From an uncultured Streptomyces sp. (GTDB taxonomy: Bacteria > Actinomycetota > Actinomycetes > Streptomycetales > Streptomycetaceae), in contig NZ_CANLBS010000003.1 in the NCBI RefSeq assembly GCF_947488945.1, forward strand, positions 310,001-374,000: 64,000 nt of DNA, written 5' to 3'. The translations under genes and the position numbers were made by a program. Position 1 is the first letter of the stretch; each line of letters starts with the position of its first letter. Shown here piece by piece: positions 1-9,362 of this stretch. The notes under the pieces are model-generated. The model was not told the DNA's origin. It ran no database searches and saw only the letters and a list, made by a program, of their open reading frames with translations.

Positions 1-1
1 G

Positions 2-475
2 TACGGCCCCGTGTTCCCCGAGCCGGAGGCGTTGCTCTCCGCCGCGCCGCTGCTGCTCGGCACCGACGGCGGCAAGATGAGCAAGAGCCGGGGCAACGCC
101 ATCGCCCTCGGGGCCACCGCCGACGAGACGGCGCGCCTGATCAAGCGCGCGGTGACGGACACCGAGCGGAGGATCACCTACGAGCCCGAGCGCCGCCCCG
201 CCGTCTCCAACCTGGTGCTGCTCGCCGCCCTCGCTCAGGACCGTGATCCGCACGAGGTCGCGGAGGAGATCGGCGACGGCGGCGGGGCCGCTCTGAAGCG
301 GATCGTGACGGATGCCGTGAACACCCACCTGGCTCCGTTGCGCGCCCGGCGGGCGGAGTACGCCCGCGACCTCGGCCACGTGCGGTCCGTGCTGCGGGCG
401 GGCGACGCGCGGGCGAACGAGATCGCCGAACGCACCCTGGACGAGGTGCGCGACGCGATGGGCACCCTGCGGTAG
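2..475 (+). CDS. trpS: Tryptophanyl-tRNA synthetase, C-terminal part (start outside window)
   Basis: Class I aminoacyl-tRNA synthetase that charges tRNA-Trp in the cytoplasm. The visible part holds the KMSKS ATP-binding signature (GGKMSKSRGN, about residues 23-32 of the fragment), followed by the helical C-terminal region with PAVSNLVLLAAL and an R/E-rich end, ending at TAG. The reading frame is open from base 2, so the gene begins upstream of the window; an internal GTG at 11 is not a real start. KMSKS plus the short tail fits a bacterial TrpS rather than TyrS. Streptomyces can carry two trpS copies and this fragment cannot tell which one it is. It is convergent with the gene at 588-2612. 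Confidence 0.85.
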   Translation, partial: YGPVFPEPEALLSAAPLLLGTDGGKMSKSRGNAIALGATADETARLIKRAVTDTERRITYEPERRPAVSNLVLLAALAQDRDPHEVAEEIGDGGGAALKRIVTDAVNTHLAPLRARRAEYARDLGHVRSVLRAGDARANEIAERTLDEVRDAMGTLR

Positions 476-518
476 GCCCTCCCGCCCGGCCCCACGTCCG
501 CGCAGCAGCGCCGAACGC

Positions 519-609
519 GGTGGCCCGCTACCCCCGCGTCCCCGTCACCGCCACCCGCGCCGACCGGCGGCGCGAACCGGTGGCCCGCTACCCCTGCGTC
601 CGCGTCACC
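519..609. repeat. 31-bp direct repeat spaced 60 bp, covering a gene's stop region
   Basis: Bases 519-549 and 579-609 match at 29 of 31 positions. The right copy contains the last codons and stop of the TrkA-N gene on the minus strand. The left copy repeats the same end (V-T-x-T-x-G-stop) 60 bp further downstream, as if the 3' end of the gene had been duplicated. Confidence 0.7.
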
Positions 610-2612
610 ACCCGGGGCCGGCGCAGCAGTTCGGCGAGGCCGCGGCGGGTGGCGGCTATGACGACGCGGTCCTCGGCGCGCAGGACGTAGCCGGGGTGCA
701 GGTCCCAGACGAGGCCGGAGGCCGGGCGGGTGCCGTCGGGGCCGTACGGGGGCACGGCGGCCAGGTCGGGTAGGCGGTCGCCGGGCGGCGTCGTGTCCAT
801 CGCGATGACCCGCCAGGCCCCTGCGCGGAACGCCTGTGCCACCGTGTGGCCCTCCAACTGCGGGTGGTCGCCCACCTCCAGGGCGGCGAACAGCATGACC
901 TTGCGCTCGACCGGCACCGCGCCCAGGATCTGCCGTCCCATCATCGCCACCGCGAAGGACGGCGCGGACAGGTGCGTCACCGAGCGGGAACGGGTGACGG
1001 CCTGCGGGTGGGCGGTGCGCAGGGTGCGGTGGACGGCGGTGGCGAACTCGTCGTCGTACAGCCGTAGGGCGACCCGCAGCTCGGGCTTGATCGACCGGGC
1101 GTACAGGGTCGCTTCGAGGTTGGTGGTGTCGTTACTGGTCAGGGCGAGCAGGGCGCGGGCGCGGCCGATCTTCGCCGCCTCCAGCACGCCTTCCTGGGTG
1201 GCGTCGCCGACGACGGTCGGCACGTGGAGCGAGCGGGCCACCGGGATGCCGCGCGCATCCGGGTCGTTCTCCACGACGACGACCGGGATGCCGAGTTCGC
1301 GCAACCGTACGAGGACCCTCGTGCCGACCTTGCCGAGGCCGAGCAGCACCACGTGCCCGGACAGGCCGCGCGGCGGGCGGCGCAGGGCGGAGGCGGTGCG
1401 CAGGGTGCCGAAGGCCTCCAGGACGGCGGCGACGAGCAGGGGCAGGAGCAGCAGCCCGGCGAGGCCCGCCAGTAACTGGATGACCTTGCGGGCGTCGGGT
1501 GCGCTGTCCTCGGCGGGGTCGCCCATGGCCAGCAGGTCGAGCAGCGTGAGGTACGCGGCATGCAGGGGGCTGTCCTGGGTGGTCACCACGGAGGCGATGG
1601 CCAGGGCGACGACGGAGGCCGCGACCCCTGCCGCCGACCAGCGCAGCCGGCGGGAGAAGACCTGGCTCAGCGGTGCCCCCCGGCCGCCCATCCGAGGGGC
1701 GGTGCGGTCCCGCCCGGCCTGGACGACCGTCTCCAGGACCACTGTCCCGCGGCCGTGGGCAGCGGCCACCGACGCCTCGTCGGGCAGCAGTCGCGGCCCG
1801 TCCGAGCCGCTGCTGTCGGACCCCTCGGCGCCCGCCGGGTCGGTACGGGTGGAGGAGAGCAGGGCCAGGGTGCAGAGCCCGGGGTCAGGGGTCTCGCCGG
1901 GACGCGGCGGGAGGCGTTCGGCGGCGCGCAGCAGGATGCCCTCCGCCTGCACGATCTTGCTGGAGCCGGTGAGGGCGGTCGCGGCGAGGGCCGGGGCCGC
2001 GGTGTCGGCGTCGGAGAGCACGGTGGTGCTGGTGTCGAGCGCGGTTCCCGCCAGGCCGGGCGCGGCGACGGCCGCCGCCTGGTCGAGAAGGGTCTCCAGG
2101 TGCTGTCCGAGCTTGCGGTTGTAGAGCCGGATCACCAGCCGGAGACGGGGGTTGAGCCGTCGGGCGGTGAGTGCGGCCCGGATGTTGCGGTCGTCGTCGT
2201 CGTAGACGAGCGCGAGTGCCGCGGCGTGCCCGATGCCCGCCCCGGTCAGCACGTCGTCCGAGGGTTCGGCGGCCTCGACGATGGTGACGGGGTCGACCTG
2301 GGCGTTGGTGTCGCTGTCGCTCGCACCCACCCCGTCGAGGGTCCCGTTGGCCGCTCCGGCGCGGTTGATGGCGGCCGACATCCGGCCGAAAAGCGCTGCC
2401 GCGCGGGCCCGTTGGGTCGGCGGGAGGTCGGGCCGGCCGGACTCGCGGTCGGGCGGGACCAGCAGGGTGACCCGTTCGCCGTAGACGTACCGCAGCTCCA
2501 CGGCGAGCCGCCGGGCCAGGGCGTCGTCGCCGCACACCATCATGTGGCGGTGCGCGGGCGGGTGCGGGGGGCGCTGGGGCTGTTGGGGTAGTGGCGACAC
2601 GAAACCCAGCAT
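588..2612 (-). CDS. Membrane protein with TrkA-N (RCK) NAD-binding domain, potassium-channel-like
   Basis: 674 aa. An N-terminal Rossmann-like segment (about residues 24-230) is followed by two hydrophobic segments (about 325-345 and 380-402). A canonical TrkA-N domain then starts near residue 420 (GHVVLLGLGKVGTRV, then VVVVENDP and GDATQEGVLEAA). Two RCK-like halves around a short membrane part suggest a ligand-gated cation conductance or a regulator of one, sensing NAD(H) or another nucleotide. The start at 2612 is the first ATG; HMM at residues 23-25 is a possible alternative. The transporter role is inference from the family. The 3' end lies inside a 31-bp direct repeat. Confidence 0.75.
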   Translation of the reverse strand: MLGFVSPLPQQPQRPPHPPAHRHMMVCGDDALARRLAVELRYVYGERVTLLVPPDRESGRPDLPPTQRARAAALFGRMSAAINRAGAANGTLDGVGASDSDTNAQVDPVTIVEAAEPSDDVLTGAGIGHAAALALVYDDDDRNIRAALTARRLNPRLRLVIRLYNRKLGQHLETLLDQAAAVAAPGLAGTALDTSTTVLSDADTAAPALAATALTGSSKIVQAEGILLRAAERLPPRPGETPDPGLCTLALLSSTRTDPAGAEGSDSSGSDGPRLLPDEASVAAAHGRGTVVLETVVQAGRDRTAPRMGGRGAPLSQVFSRRLRWSAAGVAASVVALAIASVVTTQDSPLHAAYLTLLDLLAMGDPAEDSAPDARKVIQLLAGLAGLLLLPLLVAAVLEAFGTLRTASALRRPPRGLSGHVVLLGLGKVGTRVLVRLRELGIPVVVVENDPDARGIPVARSLHVPTVVGDATQEGVLEAAKIGRARALLALTSNDTTNLEATLYARSIKPELRVALRLYDDEFATAVHRTLRTAHPQAVTRSRSVTHLSAPSFAVAMMGRQILGAVPVERKVMLFAALEVGDHPQLEGHTVAQAFRAGAWRVIAMDTTPPGDRLPDLAAVPPYGPDGTRPASGLVWDLHPGYVLRAEDRVVIAATRRGLAELLRRPRVVTRTQG

Positions 2613-2852
2613 GCCCTGCCTCCCTGCGGTCGTGGTGGAGTCCGGGTGATCTTCGGGTGGGCGGCCGGTCGGAGTTCGGACACCGGAGTACGTACCTCCG
2701 GTCCGGGGCGCAGCGGGACGGCGGGACCCGGGCGGGACCGCGGCCGGGACGTCCCGGCGGTGTCCGGCGGGGGACCCGGCCGGGGCGCCCTGCGGGGTAC
2801 GGCCGGGGACACCGAGGAGACCGGTCGAGGCTGTCGGGCCCTACGCCGCTCG

Positions 2853-3377
<525 letters not shown>

Positions 3378-3609
3378 CGGTCCCGGTCCCCCCGTAAGCC
3401 GTGGGGGGTGTGTACGGGCCGGGCGGGGGAGGCGAGGGGGCGGGGTCCAGGGGTGCGGCTCCGTACGTGGAGTCGCACCCCCGGAGGTTCCCCCGTTTCC
3501 CCGTTCCCCCCGTATCCCCGTGAACTCCCCCGTGTTTCCCCCGTGTTGTCCCCCGCTGTTCCCCCTGTGTGGTGCTGACAGGATCGTGTCAGGGGAGACC
3601 GCTGTGCGC

Positions 3610-3628
3610 ATTGCCGGAATCCGGCAAT
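3610..3628. promoter_or_regulatory. 19-bp perfect palindrome upstream of the PucR-type gene
   Basis: ATTGCCGGA-A-TCCGGCAAT lies 87 bp before the regulator's start, in a locally AT-richer stretch (TTTATGCATACTTG). The same core recurs downstream of the gene (4880-4894) and at 13921-13937. Position and symmetry suggest a dimeric regulator's operator, possibly for autoregulation. This is inference. Confidence 0.5.
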
Positions 3629-3714
3629 CTTTATGCATACTTGATGCCGGGCACTGGCACCGGCGCATGTGCGTTCCGCCCCTGTACGCGAGGTTCGCAC
3701 GGGGGAGGGCACAC

Positions 3715-4788
3715 ATGGCGGAGCCGAGGATTCCGGCCGAGGCGCTGGGGGACTACACCGGCATTCTGGCCGAGGTCGCGCGCACCGGACGGCGGCTGAC
3801 CCGCGCGGAGTTGGAGACCCGGAGGGAGCTGGGCCGGGCGGCGGCGGAGGCGGGGTACCAGCTCCGCGCCCTGGTGACCCTGCATCTGGCGGTGACCCGC
3901 GCGCACTGGCCGCAGGCCGCCGTGGCGGCAACGGCCTCGACCACGGACTCGGTGCTGGCGGCGGTGGAGCAGGCGGTCGACGCCTTCGCGGAGGGTTTCG
4001 AGCGGGCGCAGCGGCTGACGGTCCGGCGGGAGGAGGCCGCGCGCCGCGAGTTCATCGACGATCTCCTCTACGGACGCAGCGACATGGGACGGCTGGCCGA
4101 GCGGGCGACCCGTTTCGGGCTGCGGTTGTCGCGCGCCCACGCGGTGGCGGTGGCGGCGGGCGGTGAGGCGTACACGGAGACGGATCCGGTGCCGCGTGCG
4201 GTGGAGGCGGCGCTGCTGGCGCGGTTCAGTGGCCGGAAGATCCTGCTCACCACGAAGGACGGCAGGCTGGTGTGCATCGCGCCGGGCAGCCAACCCGACG
4301 TGCTGCGGCATTTCGCCAAGCAGTCGCACGCGGCGACCGAGGGCGGCCAGGTGGCGATCGGCCGGGCGCACCGCGGGCCGGGCGGCGTGGTGGCCTCGTA
4401 CGACGAGGCGCTGGAGGCGCTGGACCTGGCGACCAGGATGGGGCTCGACGATCCGGTGCTGCACGCCTCCGATTTGCTGGTCTACCCGGTGCTCACCCGT
4501 GACCGGCAGGCGATGGCCGACTTGGTGCGCAGCCAGCTCGGGTCGCTCCAACGGGCCAGGGGCGGCGCCGAACCGCTGCTGGAGACGCTCTCGGTCTACT
4601 TCGACGTCGGCTGTGTCTCGGCGGAGGCGGCCCGCCGTCTCTCGCTCAGCGTGCGGGCGCTGACCTACCGCCTCCAGCGCATCCACGAGCTGACCGGTGC
4701 CGACCCTTCCGACCCGATGCACCGCTACTCCCTGCAAACGGCCGTCATCGGCGCCCGGCTGCTGGACTGGCCCGCGACGGAGCTCTGA
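3715..4788 (+). CDS. PucR-type transcriptional regulator
   Basis: 357 aa. The start at ATG 3715 is chosen for the GGGGGAGGG Shine-Dalgarno at 3701-3709. The central part (about 120-260) reads as the GGDEF-like sensor seen in CdaR/PucR proteins. The C-terminus carries the PucR helix-turn-helix (LLETLSVYFDVGCVSAEAA, then LSVRALTYRLQRIHELTG and LQTAVIGARLL). PucR proteins typically control purine, proline or amino-acid catabolism, but no such gene is adjacent, so the target is unknown. A near-perfect palindrome lies on both sides of the gene, fitting autoregulation. It is convergent with lysA. Confidence 0.8.
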   Translation: MAEPRIPAEALGDYTGILAEVARTGRRLTRAELETRRELGRAAAEAGYQLRALVTLHLAVTRAHWPQAAVAATASTTDSVLAAVEQAVDAFAEGFERAQRLTVRREEAARREFIDDLLYGRSDMGRLAERATRFGLRLSRAHAVAVAAGGEAYTETDPVPRAVEAALLARFSGRKILLTTKDGRLVCIAPGSQPDVLRHFAKQSHAATEGGQVAIGRAHRGPGGVVASYDEALEALDLATRMGLDDPVLHASDLLVYPVLTRDRQAMADLVRSQLGSLQRARGGAEPLLETLSVYFDVGCVSAEAARRLSLSVRALTYRLQRIHELTGADPSDPMHRYSLQTAVIGARLLDWPATEL

Positions 4789-4879
4789 ACGCGCGGCCCG
4801 GACCCGACGGGCCGACTGCCGAGGGGTGGCGTGCGGGGTTACGGGGTGGCGCGCGGGGCGCACGCATCGGCGGCCTCAC

Positions 4880-4894
4880 TGCCGGACTCCGGCA
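4880..4894. promoter_or_regulatory. 15-bp palindrome downstream of the PucR-type gene
   Basis: TGCCGGA-C-TCCGGCA, the same half-site as at 3610-3628, 92 bp after the regulator's stop. It lies in a 306-bp gene-free stretch (4789-5094) that otherwise holds only the 19-bp tandem repeats. It could be a second operator or a terminator-like hairpin. Confidence 0.4.
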
Positions 4895-5003
4895 ACGGTT
4901 CCGGCCAGCTCGCGCCCGCCCCCGGGCCGCGCCCGTCCCCGTCCCCGGCCCGCGCCCGTCCGGCCCCGCCCTGAGCGCGGACGCGCGTGCTCACGGAGGA
5001 CGA

Positions 5004-5079
5004 GCGCGCTCACGAAGGGCGGGCGCGCTCACGAAGGGCGGGCGCGCTCATGAAGGGCGGTCGCGCTCACGAAGGGCGG
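5004..5079. repeat. Four tandem 19-bp repeats
   Basis: Units at 5004-5022, 5023-5041, 5042-5060 and 5061-5079 have the consensus gcgcgctcacgaagggcgg and differ by one base each at most. They sit between the convergent ends of the PucR-type gene and lysA. No coding role is apparent; this looks like a small minisatellite. Confidence 0.8.
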
Positions 5080-5094
5080 TCGCTCCTGCGGGTT

Positions 5095-6468
5095 TCAGTC
5101 CCCGACGTCCCGTTGCCGTAGGTCGTCCAGCGACTCCCGGCGTATGAGCAGCCGCGCGGCGCCGTCGGCGACGGCGACCACCGGCGGCCGTCCCACCAGG
5201 TTGTACGCGGACGCCATCGACAGGTGGTACGCCCCCGCCGCCGGCACGGCCAGCAGGTCTCCCTGCCTTACGTCGCCCGGAAGTCCGACCCCGTCGGCCA
5301 ATACGTCCCCGGCCTCGCAGTGGCGGCCGACGACGGTGACTCCCCGCGCGGGCGCGGCCGAGACCCGGCCGACGAGTCGGGGCGCGTACCGCACTCCGTA
5401 GAGCGCCGGGCGCGGGTTGTCGCTCATCCCGCCGTCGACGGCCACGAAGGTGCGGGTGCCGGTACGTTTCACCGCCAGCACCCGGTACACGGCGACCCCG
5501 GCGGGGCCGACGATCGCGCGTCCCGGTTCGACGGTGAGCCGCGGCACGGGCAGACCCGCCCGCGCGCAGCCCTCGGCCAGTTCGGCGCGGATCCGTGCGG
5601 CCAGCGCGGGGACGTCGAGGACGTCGTCGCCCGGCCGGTAGGCGATGCCGTGTCCGCCGCCGATGTCGAGGCCGCGCAGGGTGACCCCGTGCTTCTCGTG
5701 GACGCGTGCGAGGAGGCCCACCATCCGGCGCACCGCTGAGACGTACGGCTTCACGGAGGTGATCTGCGAGCCGATGTGACAGTGCAGGCCGACGAGTTCG
5801 AGGCCCGGCTGGTCCAGCACACGGTCGATGGCGTGCTGTGCCGAACCGTCGGTGAGGGACAGGCCGAACTTCTGGTCGTCGGTGCCGGTACGGACCGCGC
5901 TGTGGCCCCCGGCGGCGATGCCGGGCACCACACGGATCATGACGGCCTGCCTGCTGCCGTGCGGGACGAGGGCGGCGAGCCGGGCGATCTCCGAGCCGCT
6001 GTCCAGGACGATCCGGCCGACGCCGAGCCGTACGGCGGTCCGCAGGTCCTCCGGGCTCTTGGCGTTGCCGTGCAGCACGACGCGGTCGGCGGGGAAACCC
6101 GACTCGACGGCCACCAGCAGTTCACCGGCCGAGCAGACGTCGAGGCCGAGTCCCTCCTCGCGGACCCAGCGGACCAGGGTCCGGCAGAGGAACGCTTTGG
6201 CGGCGTACACGACGTCGGCCTCGGCCGCCGGGAAGGCGGCGCGGTAGAGGCGACAACGGCCGCGCACCTCGTCCTCGTCCAGCAGGTAGAGCGGGGTACC
6301 GAAGCGGTCGGCGGCCTCGGCCAGTGGAACCCCGCCGACCGCCACGTCCCCGCCGGGGACGAACCGTGCGGAGGTGGGCCAGGGACTGCCCGGCTCTGCG
6401 GCGGCGCGCGGCGGTGGCGGGCACGGCCGGTACGGGGACGGGACCTCGGGCGTGGTGACGACGGTCAT
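5095..6468 (-). CDS. lysA: Diaminopimelate decarboxylase
   Basis: 457 aa, the usual family size. It converts meso-diaminopimelate to lysine, the last step of lysine synthesis, with PLP. The fold-III PLP barrel shows VVYAAKAFLCRTLVRW (the Lys that binds PLP), HCHIGSQIT, the glycine loop DIGGGHGIAY and EPGRAIVGPAGV. Further on come VDGGMSDNPRPALYG, the active-site Cys region GRHCEAGDVLA and a closing AYHLSMASAYNLVGRP. The start at ATG 6468 follows a GAAGGGGG site. It begins 14 bp after the SAV_915-type gene, so the two are probably co-transcribed. This may be a second lysA copy, away from the thrA-homoserine cluster. That is inference. Confidence 0.9.
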   Translation of the reverse strand: MTVVTTPEVPSPYRPCPPPPRAAAEPGSPWPTSARFVPGGDVAVGGVPLAEAADRFGTPLYLLDEDEVRGRCRLYRAAFPAAEADVVYAAKAFLCRTLVRWVREEGLGLDVCSAGELLVAVESGFPADRVVLHGNAKSPEDLRTAVRLGVGRIVLDSGSEIARLAALVPHGSRQAVMIRVVPGIAAGGHSAVRTGTDDQKFGLSLTDGSAQHAIDRVLDQPGLELVGLHCHIGSQITSVKPYVSAVRRMVGLLARVHEKHGVTLRGLDIGGGHGIAYRPGDDVLDVPALAARIRAELAEGCARAGLPVPRLTVEPGRAIVGPAGVAVYRVLAVKRTGTRTFVAVDGGMSDNPRPALYGVRYAPRLVGRVSAAPARGVTVVGRHCEAGDVLADGVGLPGDVRQGDLLAVPAAGAYHLSMASAYNLVGRPPVVAVADGAARLLIRRESLDDLRQRDVGD

Positions 6469-6482
6469 GGCAGACCCCCTTC

Positions 6483-6854
6483 TCAACTGCGGTGCAGGGC
6501 GAGGCCCGTGGCGGAAACGGGCGACGGGCGGTCGGCGGCTGCCACGCGACCGGAAGGTGCGACCGGAGCGGCCGAGAACTGAGGGTCCACGACGAGCCGG
6601 CGCACGCCGAGTGGCGCGGCGAGGGCCCGGAGAGCCGGTTCGGACAGGACGATCCACCCTTGCGCGGCCCCCAGTACGCGGGCGAGTCTGGCCGGTGAGG
6701 TGAAGGCGACCGCCGTACGGTCCCCGAGCGGGGTGCGGAACAACCGCGCCGTGATCACCGAGGCGTGGCGCTCGGATCCCGGCCGGACGGGCACGAAGAG
6801 AGGTCCGGCCGGGACGGGTTCGAGGGGGTCGGGCTCCGACGAGGCAGGGTCCAT
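6483..6854 (-). CDS. SAV_915-type hypothetical protein
   Basis: 123 aa from ATG 6854 with GGAG just upstream; longer in-frame starts lack a ribosome site. The sequence (FVPVRPGSERHASVITARLF, GDRTAVAFTSPARLARVLG and a Pro/Ala-rich tail) resembles the small actinobacterial proteins annotated as the SAV_915 family, distantly SseB-like. No catalytic residues are evident. It lies 14 bp upstream of lysA on the same strand, so it is probably the first gene of a two-gene operon. Molecular function unknown. Confidence 0.65.
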   Translation of the reverse strand: MDPASSEPDPLEPVPAGPLFVPVRPGSERHASVITARLFRTPLGDRTAVAFTSPARLARVLGAAQGWIVLSEPALRALAAPLGVRRLVVDPQFSAAPVAPSGRVAAADRPSPVSATGLALHRS

Positions 6855-7135
6855 GGAGTGCTCCAGGCGTCTGCGGACCACGGGTGCGATCCGGTGTGCC
6901 CGACCGACGCTATGCGCGCTCCGCCCGCCCGTCGGCCGGCTCTTCGAGGACTGACGCGCGCTTGACGCCGACCCCGGCGACGTTGACGCCGCACTGACGC
7001 GAGCGGCCGGTCCCGTGCGGCCGGACCGCCCGAGCGAGCCACCCGACGAGATACCGGCCGACGCGCTGCCCCCGCCCGGAGCGTGCTGCCCCGGTCACGG
7101 ACGGGCGCGCGGGCGTGCGGGGCGAAACAGAAGGG

Positions 7136-7636
7136 CTACCCGGCTCCGCCCCGCTGGCGCTGCACCGTCTTCACCAGGTGCGCGAGGGCCGCCTGCGCCT
7201 CGCGGTCGCGTGCGTCGTCGATCGCTTCGAGGGCGGCGGCCGCTGCCTCACGGACGGGGTGGGGAACACCCTCGGCGGCGGTGAGCCGGTACGCGGCGGC
7301 GCGGCGCGCGGCGCGTTCGGCGGGATCCACCGCCTCGGGCCCGGCCAGCGGGAAGACGGAGACGCCGTAGGCGGATATGCCCAGCACCACCATGTCTCCG
7401 AGGCCGTCCGCGTACCCGAGGGAAGCCGCCCGGTCGCGGCCTTCCCGGATTCCGGCGGCCATGCGGCGGCGTGCCAGCACCGTCCCCAGGGCCGCGCCGC
7501 CTCCCAGCGAGAGCATGCACGCGGCCGCGAGGAACGGGCCGTCCCAGACATAACCGGCTACCGCGCCGAGCCCGGCGAGAGCCACGGTCCAGCCGGCCGC
7601 CATCCGGGTGCTCATCTGCTCGGGAGTGGTGTCCAT
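7136..7636 (-). CDS. Hypothetical membrane protein
   Basis: 166 aa. Two hydrophobic segments near the N-terminus (about residues 14-30 and 36-54) are followed by a long Ala/Arg/Glu-rich helical part that should lie in the cytoplasm. The second half reads as a coiled or helical bundle (ERAARRAAAYRL, VREAAAAALEAIDDA). No family recognised. The start is the first ATG at 7636; the in-frame ATG at residue 8 is equally possible since neither has a strong ribosome site. Confidence 0.55.
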   Translation of the reverse strand: MDTTPEQMSTRMAAGWTVALAGLGAVAGYVWDGPFLAAACMLSLGGGAALGTVLARRRMAAGIREGRDRAASLGYADGLGDMVVLGISAYGVSVFPLAGPEAVDPAERAARRAAAYRLTAAEGVPHPVREAAAAALEAIDDARDREAQAALAHLVKTVQRQRGGAG

Positions 7637-8059
7637 GGGGGGAGTGTCCCAGCCCGTCCGGCCGGACCGCCGTGGGGCCCCGCTTCAACTCGACGGGTCA
7701 GGCGAGGCCTTGGGCGCACGAGGGCGGGGGTGACGCCGTTCCGTACGCGGTGAGCAGCGGTGTTGTCGGCACGGAAGGGCGGAAGGGGAAGGGCGCGAAG
7801 TTGACGAAGCGTGAATGGCGCGGGGCGGTCACTGTCCGGGGACAGCCTCGCGGTTCGCGGCATCGCGTCGCTCGTTCGGGTGTGCAGAACCGTTCCGGCG
7901 ACGGGAGCGGGCATGGAGGCCCGTTGCGGGGACTTACGGTGACCGCATCTGACGCTCCGTGCAGGAGGTCGAGGTAGTGACCCGCGCACGGAGCGGCCCC
8001 CGGAGGTGTAATCACACCGCGCCGAGGGCCTTCACACCAGTGGAACGGACCCACCAGAA
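7637..8059. other. Gene-free stretch upstream of the helix-turn-helix gene
   Basis: 423 bp between a minus-strand membrane protein gene and the plus-strand gene at 8060. Open frames here have no convincing start or codon bias. A TTGACG hexamer near 7801 could be a -35 element but no clear -10 follows. Nothing else supported. Confidence 0.4.
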
Positions 8060-9253
8060 ATGCTGCGTCATGTTATCCCGCCCTCTTCGCGCTACACCAA
8101 GGCGTCGAACGACATCGTGCGGCATCCGCGTCTGAACAGTGACGCGAAGATCCTTCTGTTGTACGTCCAGGGGCTTCCGGGCGACGAGCAGTGCAAGCCG
8201 TTGGGTGAGCTGGCGCGGCGGGCGAGGATCACGGGGCGTGCGTACCAGGCGGCGAAGACGGGGCTGAAGGAACACGGGTATCTCCACGAGGTCCGTCGTC
8301 AGGTCGAGGGCGGTCTGTGGGCGACGCGTCAGTTCCTGACGAATGTGCCGCTGTCGCCGGAGGAGGGCGCCCGCCGACTGGGCGAGGGCCCTTCGGGCGC
8401 CGGGGTTCCACCGAGTACGCACTGTCCGACGGTCGGTGGACCGGGGAGCCGGTTCGCCGGTGGTCAACTACCCGGGGAAGACCACAGTGATAAGACCACT
8501 CCCCACCCACCCCCCGGAACGCGTGGCCCTCACGTACCGGCTCCTGCCAGCGGTGAACCGGCCGTGACGACACCCGAACCGGCCGTGACGACATCCGAAC
8601 CGGGCGTGACACCCGAACCGGGCCCGGCACTCGAACCGGCCGTGACGTCCGAACCGGCCGTGACGTCCGATCCGGCCGTGATGCCCGATCCGGCCGCCAC
8701 ACCTGAGCCGTCCGCCGCACCCGCGATCGTCCCCGCCCCTGAGCAGTCCGCCCCGCAGCAGTCCGATCCCGCTCGCGCCCGCCGTCTGCGTACCGCCGAG
8801 CGCGTGCTGCTGTCGCTGCGGCGCGCACGCCGCGAACTCCACCTCGGGGAACAGGAAGCACGCTCCCTCGCCCCCGAAGCCGCCGAATGGCTGGCCCGGG
8901 GCATCACCGAGGACGACCTGCGCCACGCCCTCCTCGCCGAACACCCCACCGACGGAATCCGCTCCGCCGTCGGCTTCCTCCGCCACCGCCTGAACCGGAA
9001 ACTCCCCGAACCCCGGTTCGCCCCGACCCCACCGCCCGTCTTCCTCCCCCGGCCCCTGCGCCCCTGCACCGCCCCCGGCGACGAACACCTCTTCCGCCCC
9101 CACGCCGACGAAACCGAATGCCCCCAGTGCCGCCCACGCCCTACGCCCCCCACCACCTGGGTGGCCGACGACACCCCCGACTTCCCACCCACCGCCACCT
9201 GGCGCGAACGCTTCACCATCGTCGCCCAACAGGACGCCGCGCACCGGGAGTAA
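8060..9253 (+). CDS. Helix-turn-helix protein with Pro/Thr-rich repetitive linker
   Basis: 397 aa. Residues about 15-95 read as a winged helix of the kind found in replication-initiator-like proteins (SDAKILLLYVQGLPG, LARRARITGRAYQAAKTGLKEHGYL). A linker (about 165-225) of repeated E-P-A-V-T-[ST] units follows. The C-terminal half has an Arg-rich helix and a Cys pair (C-x2-C, about residues 358-361) that could bind zinc. This suggests DNA binding, with an unknown target. The start at 8060 is the first ATG and has a weak ribosome site. The repeated linker codons form imperfect DNA repeats at about 8560-8730. Confidence 0.6.
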   Translation: MLRHVIPPSSRYTKASNDIVRHPRLNSDAKILLLYVQGLPGDEQCKPLGELARRARITGRAYQAAKTGLKEHGYLHEVRRQVEGGLWATRQFLTNVPLSPEEGARRLGEGPSGAGVPPSTHCPTVGGPGSRFAGGQLPGEDHSDKTTPHPPPGTRGPHVPAPASGEPAVTTPEPAVTTSEPGVTPEPGPALEPAVTSEPAVTSDPAVMPDPAATPEPSAAPAIVPAPEQSAPQQSDPARARRLRTAERVLLSLRRARRELHLGEQEARSLAPEAAEWLARGITEDDLRHALLAEHPTDGIRSAVGFLRHRLNRKLPEPRFAPTPPPVFLPRPLRPCTAPGDEHLFRPHADETECPQCRPRPTPPTTWVADDTPDFPPTATWRERFTIVAQQDAAHRE

Positions 9254-9290
9254 CGACCTGCGCGCACGGCACGCGCACGGCCCACGCGAA

Positions 9291-9326
9291 CGGCCCGCGC
9301 GCCGTTCAAGGACGGTGCGCGGGCCG
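9291..9326. terminator. Bidirectional terminator hairpin
   Basis: A 15-bp stem (9291-9305 with 9312-9326, one wobble pair) and 6-nt loop lie between two convergent genes. There is no T-run, as is usual in Streptomyces. Confidence 0.7.
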
Positions 9327-9362
9327 CAGGGAAGCCGAAGCCGTTCGGGTCGGGTCAGGAGG

